NCBI RefSeq assembly: GCF_013376415.1
Contig: NZ_WYET01000001.1
Span: 434,001 to 498,000, forward strand
From: Flagellimonas chongwuensis
GTDB lineage: Bacteria > Bacteroidota > Bacteroidia > Flavobacteriales > Flavobacteriaceae
Length of the DNA: 64,000 nt
Direction: 5' to 3'
This document shows, one piece after another, positions 36,780-45,916 of this stretch; position 1 is the stretch's first letter, and each line of letters starts with the position of its first letter. Below the pieces are notes generated by a model. The model saw only the letters and a list, made by a program, of their open reading frames with translations. It was not told the origin of the DNA and searched no databases. Both the position numbers and the translations under genes were made by a program.

Positions 36780-38405
36780 TTATTTTAAAATAGAGGAATA
36801 TTTGTTGTTGTCCGCGAGTAATCCGGTGGCTGTTAGAATGGCATCATCATGTTTAAGATAATACTTGTAAAGACCTTCTCTGTAAAAGTATCTGGTAATG
36901 ATCTCGTCTTCCAAATTTTTCTGGATTTCATCTTTATAAGTATCCAAGGCATTGATTTTTCCACGATTTACTGCCAAAAGCAAATCCTTGTATTTTTCTT
37001 GCACCTCGGCGCCCAATAAAGTGTCGTCTCCATTGATGGTTTCTTCCAAGACTTTTTCTGTTTTGGTCTGATAAGAGAAGTTTTGTTGTGAGGCATAGGC
37101 CTTGAAGGCGCTATAATCAGAGTCGGAAAAGCTAAAGTTGTCGACAGAATCAAAACTATGGTCGTAGAAATATTGTGTGGCAAAATCAAAAACGATATTG
37201 TTGGATTCCAAAGCATCAATCAACGAATTTGTTTTTAAGGATTCGATGGTGATATCGGGCATTACGCCTCCTCCATCCCATACCTTTCTTCCGTTTCTAG
37301 TGGTGAACTCATTGAACTTTGTATTCCGAACAGCATTTCCTTGCTTATCCCGGTTCCAATAATCCAAGGATTGTATGCATCTACCAGAGGGCGTGTAATA
37401 TCGGGAGATAGTTACTTTTAACTGGGTGCCATACGTAAGTTTGAGCGGTCGTTGCACCAAACCCTTTCCAAAACTCCTGGCACCGATAATTACAGCACGG
37501 TCCAAATCTTGTAGTCCGCCCGAAACAATTTCACTGGCCGAAGCACTTTTTCCATTTACAAGCACCACCAACGGAATTTCTTCATCTTCCGGCTGATTTC
37601 GGGTCCTATATTCCTGATTGAATTTTTTGACCTTGGATTTGGTGGTAACAATGAGTTCGCCCTTTGGAACAAACAGATTGGTTACGTTTATCGCCTCGGA
37701 CAACAGCCCGCCAGGATTTCCCCTAAGGTCAAGAATCAACCTTTCAGCTCCGCGGCCTTTAAGGTCCTGCAAAGCAGATTGTGTTTGTTTTGAAGCTTTT
37801 TGATTAAAACGGGACAAAACAATATATCCGGTTTTATCATCGATCATATCATAAAAAGGGACCGCATCAACCTCCACGCCACCTCGGGTAATGGTGGTGG
37901 TTTTGGTTTCCCCCTGTCGTAAAAAAGTAACCTCGACGGTGGAGTTATTTGTCCCTTTGAGCAATTCTCCTGCGTTATCGTCAAAATCAGCGACCAAGGT
38001 CTCACCGATTTTGATAATCTCATCACCGGCCTTTAACCCCGCCTTATCTGCCGCATAGTCTTGATACGGCTCTACGATTAACAATTTGTTTTCATAAGAA
38101 CGGACCAAGGCGCCAATACCGGAGTATTCCCCAGCATTGTTTATTTTGAAGGATTCAACATCTTGCTCGTTCAAAAATTGGGTATAGGGATCTAGCTCCC
38201 CCAACATGTTTTTTATGGCCGAATCCATCAATTCTGCGGGATTGGTCTCGTCCACATAGTTCATGTTAAGCTCTTTGAAGAGTGTGGTAAAGATTTCTAT
38301 CTGTTTGGCAATTTCAAAAAAGTCGCTTTTAAAGCTACTGGCACCGACTAATACCACTACCGCTAAAACGGGAATCAAAACCTGTTTTCTAATCAATCTT
38401 TTCAT
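36780..38405 (-). CDS. C-terminal processing peptidase, S41 family
   Basis: 541 residues: N-terminal membrane anchor or signal (about 7-24), a helical segment, a PDZ domain (about 90-175, GIGALVRSYENKLLI ... AGLKAGDEIIKIG) and the S41 catalytic core with Ser289 in GKSASASEI and Lys314 in ARSFGKGLVQ, 25 residues apart as in other Ctp proteases; the C-terminal helical extension is typical of the longer Bacteroidetes type. It trims or degrades periplasmic proteins from their C-termini. Its start overlaps the rnpA fusion gene by 17 bases, consistent with the rnpA-S41 pairing seen in related genomes. Confidence 0.92.
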   Translation of the reverse strand: MKRLIRKQVLIPVLAVVVLVGASSFKSDFFEIAKQIEIFTTLFKELNMNYVDETNPAELMDSAIKNMLGELDPYTQFLNEQDVESFKINNAGEYSGIGALVRSYENKLLIVEPYQDYAADKAGLKAGDEIIKIGETLVADFDDNAGELLKGTNNSTVEVTFLRQGETKTTTITRGGVEVDAVPFYDMIDDKTGYIVLSRFNQKASKQTQSALQDLKGRGAERLILDLRGNPGGLLSEAINVTNLFVPKGELIVTTKSKVKKFNQEYRTRNQPEDEEIPLVVLVNGKSASASEIVSGGLQDLDRAVIIGARSFGKGLVQRPLKLTYGTQLKVTISRYYTPSGRCIQSLDYWNRDKQGNAVRNTKFNEFTTRNGRKVWDGGGVMPDITIESLKTNSLIDALESNNIVFDFATQYFYDHSFDSVDNFSFSDSDYSAFKAYASQQNFSYQTKTEKVLEETINGDDTLLGAEVQEKYKDLLLAVNRGKINALDTYKDEIQKNLEDEIITRYFYREGLYKYYLKHDDAILTATGLLADNNKYSSILK

Positions 38406-39186
38406 GGGCTTCTTTATTTACAAAGGCATCTAACAGCTTTTTCATAGCCGTTTCTACTTCATCAAAAATTGGGGCCTTCTTGCCAAGGTATAAAAATATG
38501 AACGCAAAATTCCCTTCAATGTTGTTAAAAATGAGGGGCTTGTTGAGCCGGTACGTTTCTCTCATAAGTCTTTTGATATGGTTGCGGTCTACCGCCGTTT
38601 TAAATTTTCTTTTTGGGGCGACAACAGCGACCTTTACTCTGGCACCATCGTTAAAATTTGAAGGGAGGTAGATCAGCTTAACCGGAAACTCATGAAGGGA
38701 CTTGCCTTCTGTAAAAAGCGCTTCGAACAATTTTTTGTTGGTCAGCTTCTCTTTTTTGGGGAAGGAAATGTCCCCTTGAGGGGACTTTAGGGGTGTAATT
38801 TCTATTTCAAAACCAGGCTTTTTACTTTGCATTTCATTTATGACTTCTTTTAAGGTCATCAAAACACTGAACATATTTTTTTTGACCTCACTATCTTGTA
38901 GCCGAATCAAATGTACGCCCACTTTTTCTAGTTGACGTTCTCTTTCTGCATCCTTATCATATTTGAACTCATGAGATATCCCATCAATTTCAATAGCGAG
39001 CTGTAATTCATGACAATAAAAGTCAACAATGTACTCAAGGAGAGGCACTTGTCGATGAAATTGAACCCCCAAAGCACGCTGTTTTATTTTTTCCCACAGA
39101 AGGACTTCAGAGAGCGTGCTGTTTTTACGCAGTTGCCTAGCGAACTCTTTTAACCTTGGATTGTATGGAATAATCTTGTTTTTCAA
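38389..39186 (-). CDS. rnpA: DUF559 endonuclease-like domain fused to ribonuclease P protein component
   Basis: 265 residues in two parts. Residues about 7-115 are a DUF559/VSR-like domain (EYIVDFYCHELQLAIEIDGISHE, with Asp55, Glu66 and Asp68 as the likely nuclease residues). Residues 142-265 are a full RnpA protein, starting FPKKEKL and containing the RNA-binding signature FKTAVDRNHIKRLMRETYR; RnpA assists the RNA subunit of RNase P in tRNA 5' processing. Normal RnpA has only about 110-130 residues. The joint TPLKSPQGDIS (131-141) is encoded by one of two inverted repeats that flank the DUF559 part. Met119 (codon 38832-38830) could allow translation of a nearly normal RnpA without DUF559. 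Confidence 0.88.
   Translation of the reverse strand: MKNKIIPYNPRLKEFARQLRKNSTLSEVLLWEKIKQRALGVQFHRQVPLLEYIVDFYCHELQLAIEIDGISHEFKYDKDAERERQLEKVGVHLIRLQDSEVKKNMFSVLMTLKEVINEMQSKKPGFEIEITPLKSPQGDISFPKKEKLTNKKLFEALFTEGKSLHEFPVKLIYLPSNFNDGARVKVAVVAPKRKFKTAVDRNHIKRLMRETYRLNKPLIFNNIEGNFAFIFLYLGKKAPIFDEVETAMKKLLDAFVNKEAHEKID
38770..38796 (+). repeat. Left copy of the 27-bp inverted repeat
   Basis: GTCCCCTTGAGGGGAC followed by TTTAGGGGTGT; it is read in frame as part of the DUF559-RnpA linker on the minus strand. Confidence 0.85.
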
Positions 39187-39228
39187 TGGTCACAAAAGCT
39201 AAATATATTAAGAATAATTGGTCAACGA

Positions 39229-39255
39229 ACACCCCTAAGGTCCCCTCAAGGGGAC
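39229..39255 (-). repeat. Right copy of the 27-bp inverted repeat
   Basis: On the plus strand ACACCCCTAAG followed by GTCCCCTCAAGGGGAC, the reverse complement of the left copy with one difference. It lies 43 bases upstream of the fusion gene start codon. Confidence 0.85.
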
Positions 39256-39273
39256 AAGGATGAGCCCTTCCTT

Positions 39274-39304
39274 AATAAAAAAGGGCGGCACAAACGGCCA
39301 CCCT
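39274..39304 (-). terminator. Terminator of the M1 peptidase operon
   Basis: On the minus strand GGGTGGC (39303-39297), loop, GCCGCCC (39289-39283; one G-T pair), then TTTTTT. It lies 26 bases beyond the stop codon at 39330. Confidence 0.85.
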
Positions 39305-39329
39305 TGTTGTTCTGTTAAAGGAAAGCTGC

Positions 39330-41180
39330 TTATTCCTCTGCTTGGTATACGTTGTTCTCACCATCCACATCGGCCATCAATTGAGACGGGTCGATCATAA
39401 TGGCCTGCACATTTTCCAAGGGCATGTCCAAGGTAAACTCGTAGGTTGGGAAGGCCCATGGCCAGTCTTCCAAAATGGTACGGTCCAAATTTGGATATGG
39501 GTTTTCTTTTTCGCCGTACATCATACGCAATGGCACGTAGTATGTTTTTTGTGTTCCATCCTTGCCCACAACCAAAATATCCAAGGGCATTGGCATTTCA
39601 CCAATGCGCTCCATGGTAACCTTGGTATTCTCCCCATCGGCATCAACACTTTTAATACCGTAATCAATGGTATTGGTGGTCTGTGTCCAATCTGTTAAGT
39701 ACCAGTTGAGTTCCATACCCGAAACTTTTTCTGCCGTTCTTTTGATGTCGTTCGGAACAGGATGCTTGAACTTGAAGTCTTCGAAATATTTTTGAATGGT
39801 CTCCATCAACTTGTCCTGTCCAATCACATAGCCCAATTGGGAAAGGAAAATAGAACCTTTACTGTAGGCAGAAACTCCATAGGCAAAATTCGTCGTATAT
39901 CTGTCCGCATGGGTGGACTGGGGCATTTCAAGACCTGAGTTTACCAGAGCGTAATATCCCCGATACGACCCCTCAAAAGGGTTTTGTTTGTTCTGTTCCA
40001 TAATCTGGTTCATGCACAAGCTGCTGATGAACGAAGTGAAGCCCTCATCCATCCACTCATGTTCTGATTCGTTGGTCGCAAGCACGTGCTGGAACCAAGA
40101 ATGGGCCATTTCGTGAACCATTACGCCGACCAAGCTCCCGAATTCACGTTCGCCAGTGATCAAGGTACTCATGGCATATTCCATTCCACCATCACCTCCC
40201 TGCACAACGGAGTATTGTTCATAGGGATATTTACCAACATTGTTGCTGAAGAATTTCATTGCTTCCGCCGTTTTTGGCTGAAGGTTTTTCCAGTTTTCAT
40301 TGAACTCTAGGTTGTCCTTGTAGAAGAAATGAAGGGTAGGACCATCTTCCATTTCATACACATCATGAATGTACTCTGGGTCGGCCGCCCACATAAAATC
40401 GTGTACATTGGGTGCTTTAAAATGCCATGTCAAGGTTTTGCCCTTGGTCTTTACTTTGGTTCCCGGTGTTTGATATCCATGACCTATTTCGTCCGGATTT
40501 TGAAGATATCCAGAACCTCCAACGGTATAATCTTTGTCCAAGGTAATTTTTACATCAAAATCGCCCCAAACCCCATGAAATTCACGGGCGATGTATGGAT
40601 TTGGATGCCATCCCTCAAAATCATACTCTGAAAGTTTTGGATACCACTGGCTCATGGAAAGTGCAACGCCTTCACTACTATTTCTACCAGAACGTCTAAT
40701 TTGAAGAGGAACTTGTCCTTTGAAGGTCATTTCTAAAGTTGTTTTTCCTCCTGAAGGAATTGGCTTGGCCAAATCAACCACAAGAATGGTCCCTTCCTCT
40801 GTAAAGGAAACAGGTTGACCGTCTTGGGTAAGCGATTCAGCATGGAGGTAACCCATCTCACTTTCCGAAAGGGATGCAATCCTACTTTTTCCATCGACCA
40901 TCATTCTTTTATCCGGGTCTTTGATGTTTTGTAGCCTGATGTCCATTTCACTACCGGGCTGAAAAGCATTGTAGTATAAATGGTAAAAAACACGGCTCAA
41001 TTCATCCGGGGAATTGTTGGTATAGATCAATTTTTGGGTACCGGTGTACTGATAGGTCTTTACATCCATTTGTACATCCATGGTATAATCCACGCGCTGT
41101 TGCCAGTCACTTGATTGTGCACTTAAAAAAAGGGTAGCTCCAAAAAAGGCCGAGAAAAAGAGGGATCGTAAATGCTTCAT
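39330..41180 (-). CDS. M1 family metallopeptidase (aminopeptidase N-like)
   Basis: 616 residues with a signal peptide (1-21, ending FLSAQ). The zinc site is HEMAH (His356, Glu357, His360) with the third ligand Glu379 in WMDEGF, and the substrate-binding GGMEYA motif lies about 25 residues before it. The N-terminal beta domain (about 30-240) and the catalytic domain are present; the large C-terminal helical domain of classical PepN is missing, as in many secreted Bacteroidetes M1 enzymes. Likely periplasmic or surface aminopeptidase. Three bases separate it from the S8 protease gene upstream, so the two are co-expressed. Confidence 0.92.
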   Translation of the reverse strand: MKHLRSLFFSAFFGATLFLSAQSSDWQQRVDYTMDVQMDVKTYQYTGTQKLIYTNNSPDELSRVFYHLYYNAFQPGSEMDIRLQNIKDPDKRMMVDGKSRIASLSESEMGYLHAESLTQDGQPVSFTEEGTILVVDLAKPIPSGGKTTLEMTFKGQVPLQIRRSGRNSSEGVALSMSQWYPKLSEYDFEGWHPNPYIAREFHGVWGDFDVKITLDKDYTVGGSGYLQNPDEIGHGYQTPGTKVKTKGKTLTWHFKAPNVHDFMWAADPEYIHDVYEMEDGPTLHFFYKDNLEFNENWKNLQPKTAEAMKFFSNNVGKYPYEQYSVVQGGDGGMEYAMSTLITGEREFGSLVGVMVHEMAHSWFQHVLATNESEHEWMDEGFTSFISSLCMNQIMEQNKQNPFEGSYRGYYALVNSGLEMPQSTHADRYTTNFAYGVSAYSKGSIFLSQLGYVIGQDKLMETIQKYFEDFKFKHPVPNDIKRTAEKVSGMELNWYLTDWTQTTNTIDYGIKSVDADGENTKVTMERIGEMPMPLDILVVGKDGTQKTYYVPLRMMYGEKENPYPNLDRTILEDWPWAFPTYEFTLDMPLENVQAIMIDPSQLMADVDGENNVYQAEE

Positions 41181-41183
41181 ATA

Positions 41184-42833
41184 TTATTTTGAATTGCTCT
41201 CTAAGGTCATTTTACCGTTTGAGATGTTGTCCGCTAAAATTAAGGCATTATAGGCATTAACCATCTTGCCGGACTTGGAAATTTTGTCGAAAGTGGTTGC
41301 TTTGGTCTCATCTCCGGCAACTATAACGGATGTCTTGGTCCTAAGCCCAGACTGCATCATAATGTTTTTAACCTGAGAGGCAGAAAGGTCTGGATAGTAA
41401 GAAAGAATCAGGGCAGCAACACCGGCAACTGCGGGAGCGGCCATGGATGTTCCCCCTTGAAATTCGTAATCGCTATTGGGCATGGTGGAGTATATGGCGT
41501 CTCCGGGAGCAAACACATCCACACGTTGTTTCCCATAGTTGGAGAAAGACGCGACCATTTCGGAGCCATAACTACTGGAAAGGGCCCCAACGGTAATCAC
41601 GTTGTCCACAAACTCCGTTTCACTGTCCATATCGTCGTTGGGATAGTTTCTGTTTTCTGGAAGCTCTAGGTCTTCACCATCATTACCTGCGGCATGTACG
41701 ATCAACACATTCTTGGATGCGGCATACTTTATGGCGTCGTAGACCCATTCTGCTTTCGGTGAAAAGGACTTTCCGAAACTACAGTTGATTATGGATGCGC
41801 CATTGTCAACAGCATAGCGGATACCCAGCGCGATGTCCTTGTCGTATTCATCTCCGTTGGGAACGGCTCTAATGCTCATAATCTCAACATTGTTGGCAAC
41901 ACCTTTCATGCCAATACCGTTGTTTCTTTGGGCAGCGATGATTCCGGCTACGTGAGTTCCATGACTTTCGGTATCTACCATGTTCTTTGGGTTTCCGTTA
42001 CCATATGGAACGTCGGTAATATCGTAAGGGTCGTCGCCCACAGGCTCCCTACCGTTAAAATCTTTGTTGAGGTTATAATTGGCTTGATCGGTAAAATAGG
42101 TAATGCCCTCTTTAAGCTCCTCCAATACTTCTGGAATAGTGTCGCCATAAGTGAACATTTGTGTCAATACCGCAACGCTTTGCTCCATTTGTGCCGTTGT
42201 TGCCTTTATGGAGAGCAAATCTTTTTTAGTGTAGGTTTCTTTGCCAAGCTCACTTTTTACAAGTTCATCGGCACCTTTTACCACCTGAAATATTTGTTCG
42301 TACTGTTGTTTGTTCTGAACGGCTTCCGGATATTCCTTGTCGAGCAAAAGTCTTGCTTCTGCCCTTTCGGATGCATCTCCAATGTTCAAACGAAGCATTC
42401 GAACATATTCCAATTGCTCATTATAAGATGTGCCTAAAAAGTTATATCCGTGGATATCGTCCACATAACCATTACCATCATCATCCTTGCCATTGTTGGG
42501 TATTTCGTCGGAGTTGGTCCAAAGTACGCCTTTCAAATCTTCATGCTCTAAATCCATGCCGGAATCCAATACGGCCACTACAACTGTCTTTCCTTTTTTG
42601 TTTTTGATGATTTCGTCGTAAGCCTTGTCAACGCTCATCCCGGGAATAGTGTCCTTGATCAGGTCCAAATGGCCCCAGTTTTTCTTTTCCGTATCGGTAA
42701 GTTCGGCAACTTTCAGGGGTACGGAATCAATATTCTCAACAGGAGTCGAGACCAATGCGGTAGACCCACAGCCCATCAAAAAAATAGAGGCGGAAAGCGA
42801 CAGGAACGATAGTTTGTTATATGTGCGATTCAT
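41184..42833 (-). CDS. S8 (subtilisin-like) serine protease, lipoprotein
   Basis: 549 residues. Lipobox FLMGC (Cys22) indicates lipid anchoring in the envelope. The catalytic triad is Asp90 (VLDSGMD), His291 (HGTHVAG) and Ser463 (GTSMAAP), with the oxyanion asparagine in AAGNDG. About 200 residues separate Asp and His, far more than in subtilisin: a helical, glutamate/lysine-rich insertion (about 135-260) unique to this Bacteroidetes subgroup. An acidic DDDGNGYVDD stretch near residue 118 may bind calcium. Co-transcribed with the M1 peptidase, suggesting cooperative breakdown of extracellular peptides. Confidence 0.93.
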   Translation of the reverse strand: MNRTYNKLSFLSLSASIFLMGCGSTALVSTPVENIDSVPLKVAELTDTEKKNWGHLDLIKDTIPGMSVDKAYDEIIKNKKGKTVVVAVLDSGMDLEHEDLKGVLWTNSDEIPNNGKDDDGNGYVDDIHGYNFLGTSYNEQLEYVRMLRLNIGDASERAEARLLLDKEYPEAVQNKQQYEQIFQVVKGADELVKSELGKETYTKKDLLSIKATTAQMEQSVAVLTQMFTYGDTIPEVLEELKEGITYFTDQANYNLNKDFNGREPVGDDPYDITDVPYGNGNPKNMVDTESHGTHVAGIIAAQRNNGIGMKGVANNVEIMSIRAVPNGDEYDKDIALGIRYAVDNGASIINCSFGKSFSPKAEWVYDAIKYAASKNVLIVHAAGNDGEDLELPENRNYPNDDMDSETEFVDNVITVGALSSSYGSEMVASFSNYGKQRVDVFAPGDAIYSTMPNSDYEFQGGTSMAAPAVAGVAALILSYYPDLSASQVKNIMMQSGLRTKTSVIVAGDETKATTFDKISKSGKMVNAYNALILADNISNGKMTLESNSK

Positions 42834-42872
42834 AGAATGTATTTGTAAAAGAGTGAAGTTGATTTATTGTAC

Positions 42873-43730
42873 TTAAAATAGTTCGTCGTAAGAAAACAGT
42901 TGCTTCAAACGGGCTCCTTTTTCGGTCTGCTTCAGTGAGCAGATTTGATTATGTGCATCGTGCTCGAACAAGAGTAGCCAATCGTTTTCTGCAGCTTTAT
43001 GTAAAAATGATTCTTTTTCTTTTAAGGTCAACAAAGGTCGGGTGTCGTATCCCATAACATAAGGTAACGGAATATGTCCAACCGTTGGTAGGAGGTCTGC
43101 CACAAAAATCAAGGTTTTACCTTTATATTTTAAATGTGGCAGCATTTGCTTATTGGTATGCCCGTCCACAAAGTGAATGCCGAATCCCAGTTCCGAACTT
43201 TCGACAAACGGGGATTCTTTTCTGTCCACAAAATGCAACTGACCGCTTTCTTTCATAGGCAAAAGGTTTTCCTTTAAAAACGAAGCTTTTTCCCTTGCAT
43301 TGGGTTGGGTAGCCCATTCCCAGTGTGCCTCGTTCGTCCAGAACTTGGCATTTTTGAAGGCGGGCTCATATCCGGTCCGGTCTTTGTTCCATTGGATACT
43401 GCCACCGCAATGGTCAAAATGTAAGTGGGTCAAAAAAACGTCAGTTACATCATCCCGATGGAAGCCGACATTTTTTAATGACCTGTCTAATGAATGATCG
43501 CCCCAGAGATAATAATAACTAAAGAATTTATCGGATTGTTTGTTGCCAAGTCCGTTATCGATCAAAATGAGCCTGTCGCCATCTTCTATCAAAAGGCAGC
43601 GGGCGGCAAGGTCGATCATATTGTTGGAATCCGCAGGGTTGGTCCTGTTCCAAATAGATTTGGGAACCACACCGAACATGGCTCCACCATCCAACTTAAA
43701 ATTACCTGTCTCTATGGGATAAATTGTCAT
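42873..43730 (-). CDS. MBL-fold metallo-hydrolase
   Basis: 285 residues from the ATG at 43730 (MTIYPIETGNFKLDGGAMFG); a 42-residue upstream extension is possible but hydrophobic and unlike the family start. The metal-binding motif is THLHFDHCGG (His102, His104, Asp106, His107), with further ligands in VDGHTNKQ and near FEHDAH. This is the lactonase/hydrolase-like branch; substrate unknown. It lies 39 bases upstream of the S8 protease on the same strand and may belong to the same transcript. Confidence 0.88.
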   Translation of the reverse strand: MTIYPIETGNFKLDGGAMFGVVPKSIWNRTNPADSNNMIDLAARCLLIEDGDRLILIDNGLGNKQSDKFFSYYYLWGDHSLDRSLKNVGFHRDDVTDVFLTHLHFDHCGGSIQWNKDRTGYEPAFKNAKFWTNEAHWEWATQPNAREKASFLKENLLPMKESGQLHFVDRKESPFVESSELGFGIHFVDGHTNKQMLPHLKYKGKTLIFVADLLPTVGHIPLPYVMGYDTRPLLTLKEKESFLHKAAENDWLLLFEHDAHNQICSLKQTEKGARLKQLFSYDELF

Positions 43731-43940
43731 TCCGAAAGTAAAATGGGGTGCAAAATAAGAAAAGCACGACCCAAATGGCGAAAAAATAAAGATATATTGG
43801 CCGTATTTTAACAAAAAGGAGACGAGTTTCGTTAAATCCCAGGAATGTTTGGGCAAATATGAACTTTCGTATTGCGTTGCCCATACATTGAAGAATGATT
43901 ATCTAAAAGAAAAACAGTAAATTTCCACAAAACTTAGACG

Positions 43941-45794
43941 ATGCTCGAACTTGCTGGAATCATAATTCTTGGCATTATTGCACAATGGGTGGCTTGGCGC
44001 TTTAAGCTTCCTGCAATCTTACCCCTTATTTTGATAGGATTGCTGGTGGGTCCCATAGCTACTTTATATACGGAAGATGGATCAAAACTGATAGAGCCGA
44101 TCTGGAATGGTGAAAAAGGACTGTTCCCTGGAGAAGGGCTTTATTATTTTGTGTCCTTGGCCATTAGCGTTATCCTTTTTGAAGGGGGATTGACCCTAAA
44201 AAGGGCCGAGATATCCAATGTGGGGCCGGTAATCACCAAGTTGATCACCATTGGCACCATAGTCACTTTTTTTGGTGCAGGGGTTGCCGCACACTATATT
44301 TTTGGCCTTTCTTGGCAAATTTCATTTTTGTTCTCCGGTCTTATCATTGTAACCGGACCCACCGTAATTACGCCTATCCTTAGAAACATTCCTTTGAAAA
44401 AGGACGTTTCGGCTGTACTGAAATGGGAGGGAATCCTTATCGACCCCATCGGGGCCTTGGTCGCGGTACTGGTGTTCGAGTTCATTAGTGTTGGAGAAGG
44501 ACAGGCCTTTACCCAAACGGCACTTATCGAGTTCGGTAAAATCATCCTGTTCGGGACGACTTTTGGTTTCACCTTTGCACATGCACTGGCATTTGCCATC
44601 AAAAGAAATTTTATCCCCCATTATCTGCTCAATGTAGTTTCCCTGTCTACCGTGCTACTGGTGTATGTGGAATCGGACTTGTTTGCACATGAATCTGGGC
44701 TATTGGCCGTAGTGGTCATGGGCATGGTGATGGGAAATATGAATCTGCCCAACCTTAAGGAACTTCTATACTTTAAGGAGTCCTTGAGCGTACTGTTGAT
44801 TTCCATTCTTTTCATCCTGTTGGCGGCCAATATCAACATCAGCGATCTGGAGCTTATTTATAATTGGAACACCGTGGCACTTTTCGCAGTAATTGTGTTT
44901 ATCATACGGCCCATTGGGGTCTTTCTGAGCTCACAGGGGTCCAATTTAAAGTTCAACGAAAAACTTTTTATAGGATGGGTGGGCCCGCGCGGTATCGTTG
45001 CAGCAGGCATAGCTTCGCTTTTTGGTTCCAAACTGGTGTTAAGGGGAGAGGCAGGTGCCGAATATATTACACCCTTGGTATTTATGATCGTACTGGGAAC
45101 GGTACTGTTGAACGCGACCACGGCCCGTTTTTTCGCAAAATTGGTCGGCGTTTTCCTGAAGAAGTCCGAGGGTATTTTGATTATTGGCGCGTCCAAACTT
45201 TCCAGACTCATTGGAAACTATCTTAGAAAGAACAATAGGCACGTGGTCTTGATAGACAACAACCAAAACAATGTGGAAAAGGCGAAAAAACTGGGACTTG
45301 AAGCCATTACCGCCAATATTTTCTCAGATACGCTTACTGACAATATCGAGCTGAACGATATGGGTTATTTAATGGCCTTGACCGGAAACTCGGATATCAA
45401 CAAGTTCGCAATCAACAAGTTTCAAAGACAATTTGGGGAGAACGGGGCCTTCAGGCTTGTAAACACCGAAGAGGTGAACGACCCGGACAATAATCCAAAA
45501 GAGGGTCTTTTTTCGCACACCGATGACTTTATCCAATTAATGGACACTGTCCGTAAGCACCCTACCATCCATGAAATTGATCTGGATGACAAGGAGCACT
45601 ATGATGAGCTGATTGACATTACCTATGAAGAGAGGGACATTGTTCCTTTGTTCACCAAATCCCCGGATGGCAGTATTGAGATAATTCCCGCCAATAGTAA
45701 AGATTTTAATCCAAAAGGCGAGGGCTATAAGTTGGTTTATTTGGGGAAAGAAATCGAAGTGACAAAAGAGGAAAAGAATCCTGAGAATGAGTAA
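43941..45794 (+). CDS. CPA1-type cation:proton antiporter with RCK/TrkA-N domain
   Basis: 617 residues. About twelve membrane segments (residues 1-400), with antiporter signatures LFEGGLTL, GPTVITPILRNIPL, and GPRGIVAAGIASLFG. A cytoplasmic Rossmann domain follows (about 405-520, GILIIGASKLSRLIGNYL, VVLIDNN), the regulatory RCK/TrkA-N type, and a C-terminal domain. It probably exchanges sodium or potassium for protons under control of nucleotide binding. The next gene is also an ion transporter but is separated by 122 bases with no obvious signals. Confidence 0.9.
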   Translation: MLELAGIIILGIIAQWVAWRFKLPAILPLILIGLLVGPIATLYTEDGSKLIEPIWNGEKGLFPGEGLYYFVSLAISVILFEGGLTLKRAEISNVGPVITKLITIGTIVTFFGAGVAAHYIFGLSWQISFLFSGLIIVTGPTVITPILRNIPLKKDVSAVLKWEGILIDPIGALVAVLVFEFISVGEGQAFTQTALIEFGKIILFGTTFGFTFAHALAFAIKRNFIPHYLLNVVSLSTVLLVYVESDLFAHESGLLAVVVMGMVMGNMNLPNLKELLYFKESLSVLLISILFILLAANINISDLELIYNWNTVALFAVIVFIIRPIGVFLSSQGSNLKFNEKLFIGWVGPRGIVAAGIASLFGSKLVLRGEAGAEYITPLVFMIVLGTVLLNATTARFFAKLVGVFLKKSEGILIIGASKLSRLIGNYLRKNNRHVVLIDNNQNNVEKAKKLGLEAITANIFSDTLTDNIELNDMGYLMALTGNSDINKFAINKFQRQFGENGAFRLVNTEEVNDPDNNPKEGLFSHTDDFIQLMDTVRKHPTIHEIDLDDKEHYDELIDITYEERDIVPLFTKSPDGSIEIIPANSKDFNPKGEGYKLVYLGKEIEVTKEEKNPENE

Positions 45795-45916
45795 AATTGT
45801 TTTCTGAAGAAGAATCGAAAATGGTTTAGAGACTATTCTATTCACTTACCATTAATAGAGCCGGCACAGAAAAGATAGGTGGCCAAAAAAGAATGGAACT
45901 CTAAATTACGCGCAAT

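Larger units (their letters stand above)
38770..39255 (-). mobile_element. Candidate DUF559 mini-element with terminal inverted repeats
   Basis: The DUF559 coding part lies between two inverted copies of a 27-bp sequence, 38770-38796 and 39229-39255, identical at 26 of 27 positions; each copy contains the near-palindrome GTCCCCTTGAGGGGAC at its outer end and an ACACCCCTAA-type arm inside. The 486-bp unit therefore has the build of a small mobile or dispersed element. Insertion in front of rnpA would explain the fusion. AAGGA occurs outside both ends but not at matching distances, so no target duplication is claimed. Confidence 0.6.

Noticed and set aside
38762..39260. AAGGA on both sides of the DUF559 unit as a target-site duplication
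   Set aside because: The left copy is three bases away from the repeat and the right copy directly adjoins it, so the positions do not match a duplication.
43731..43856. A 42-residue N-terminal extension of the MBL hydrolase
   Set aside because: The extension has no family resemblance; the Met at 43730 gives the usual start just before the first beta strand.
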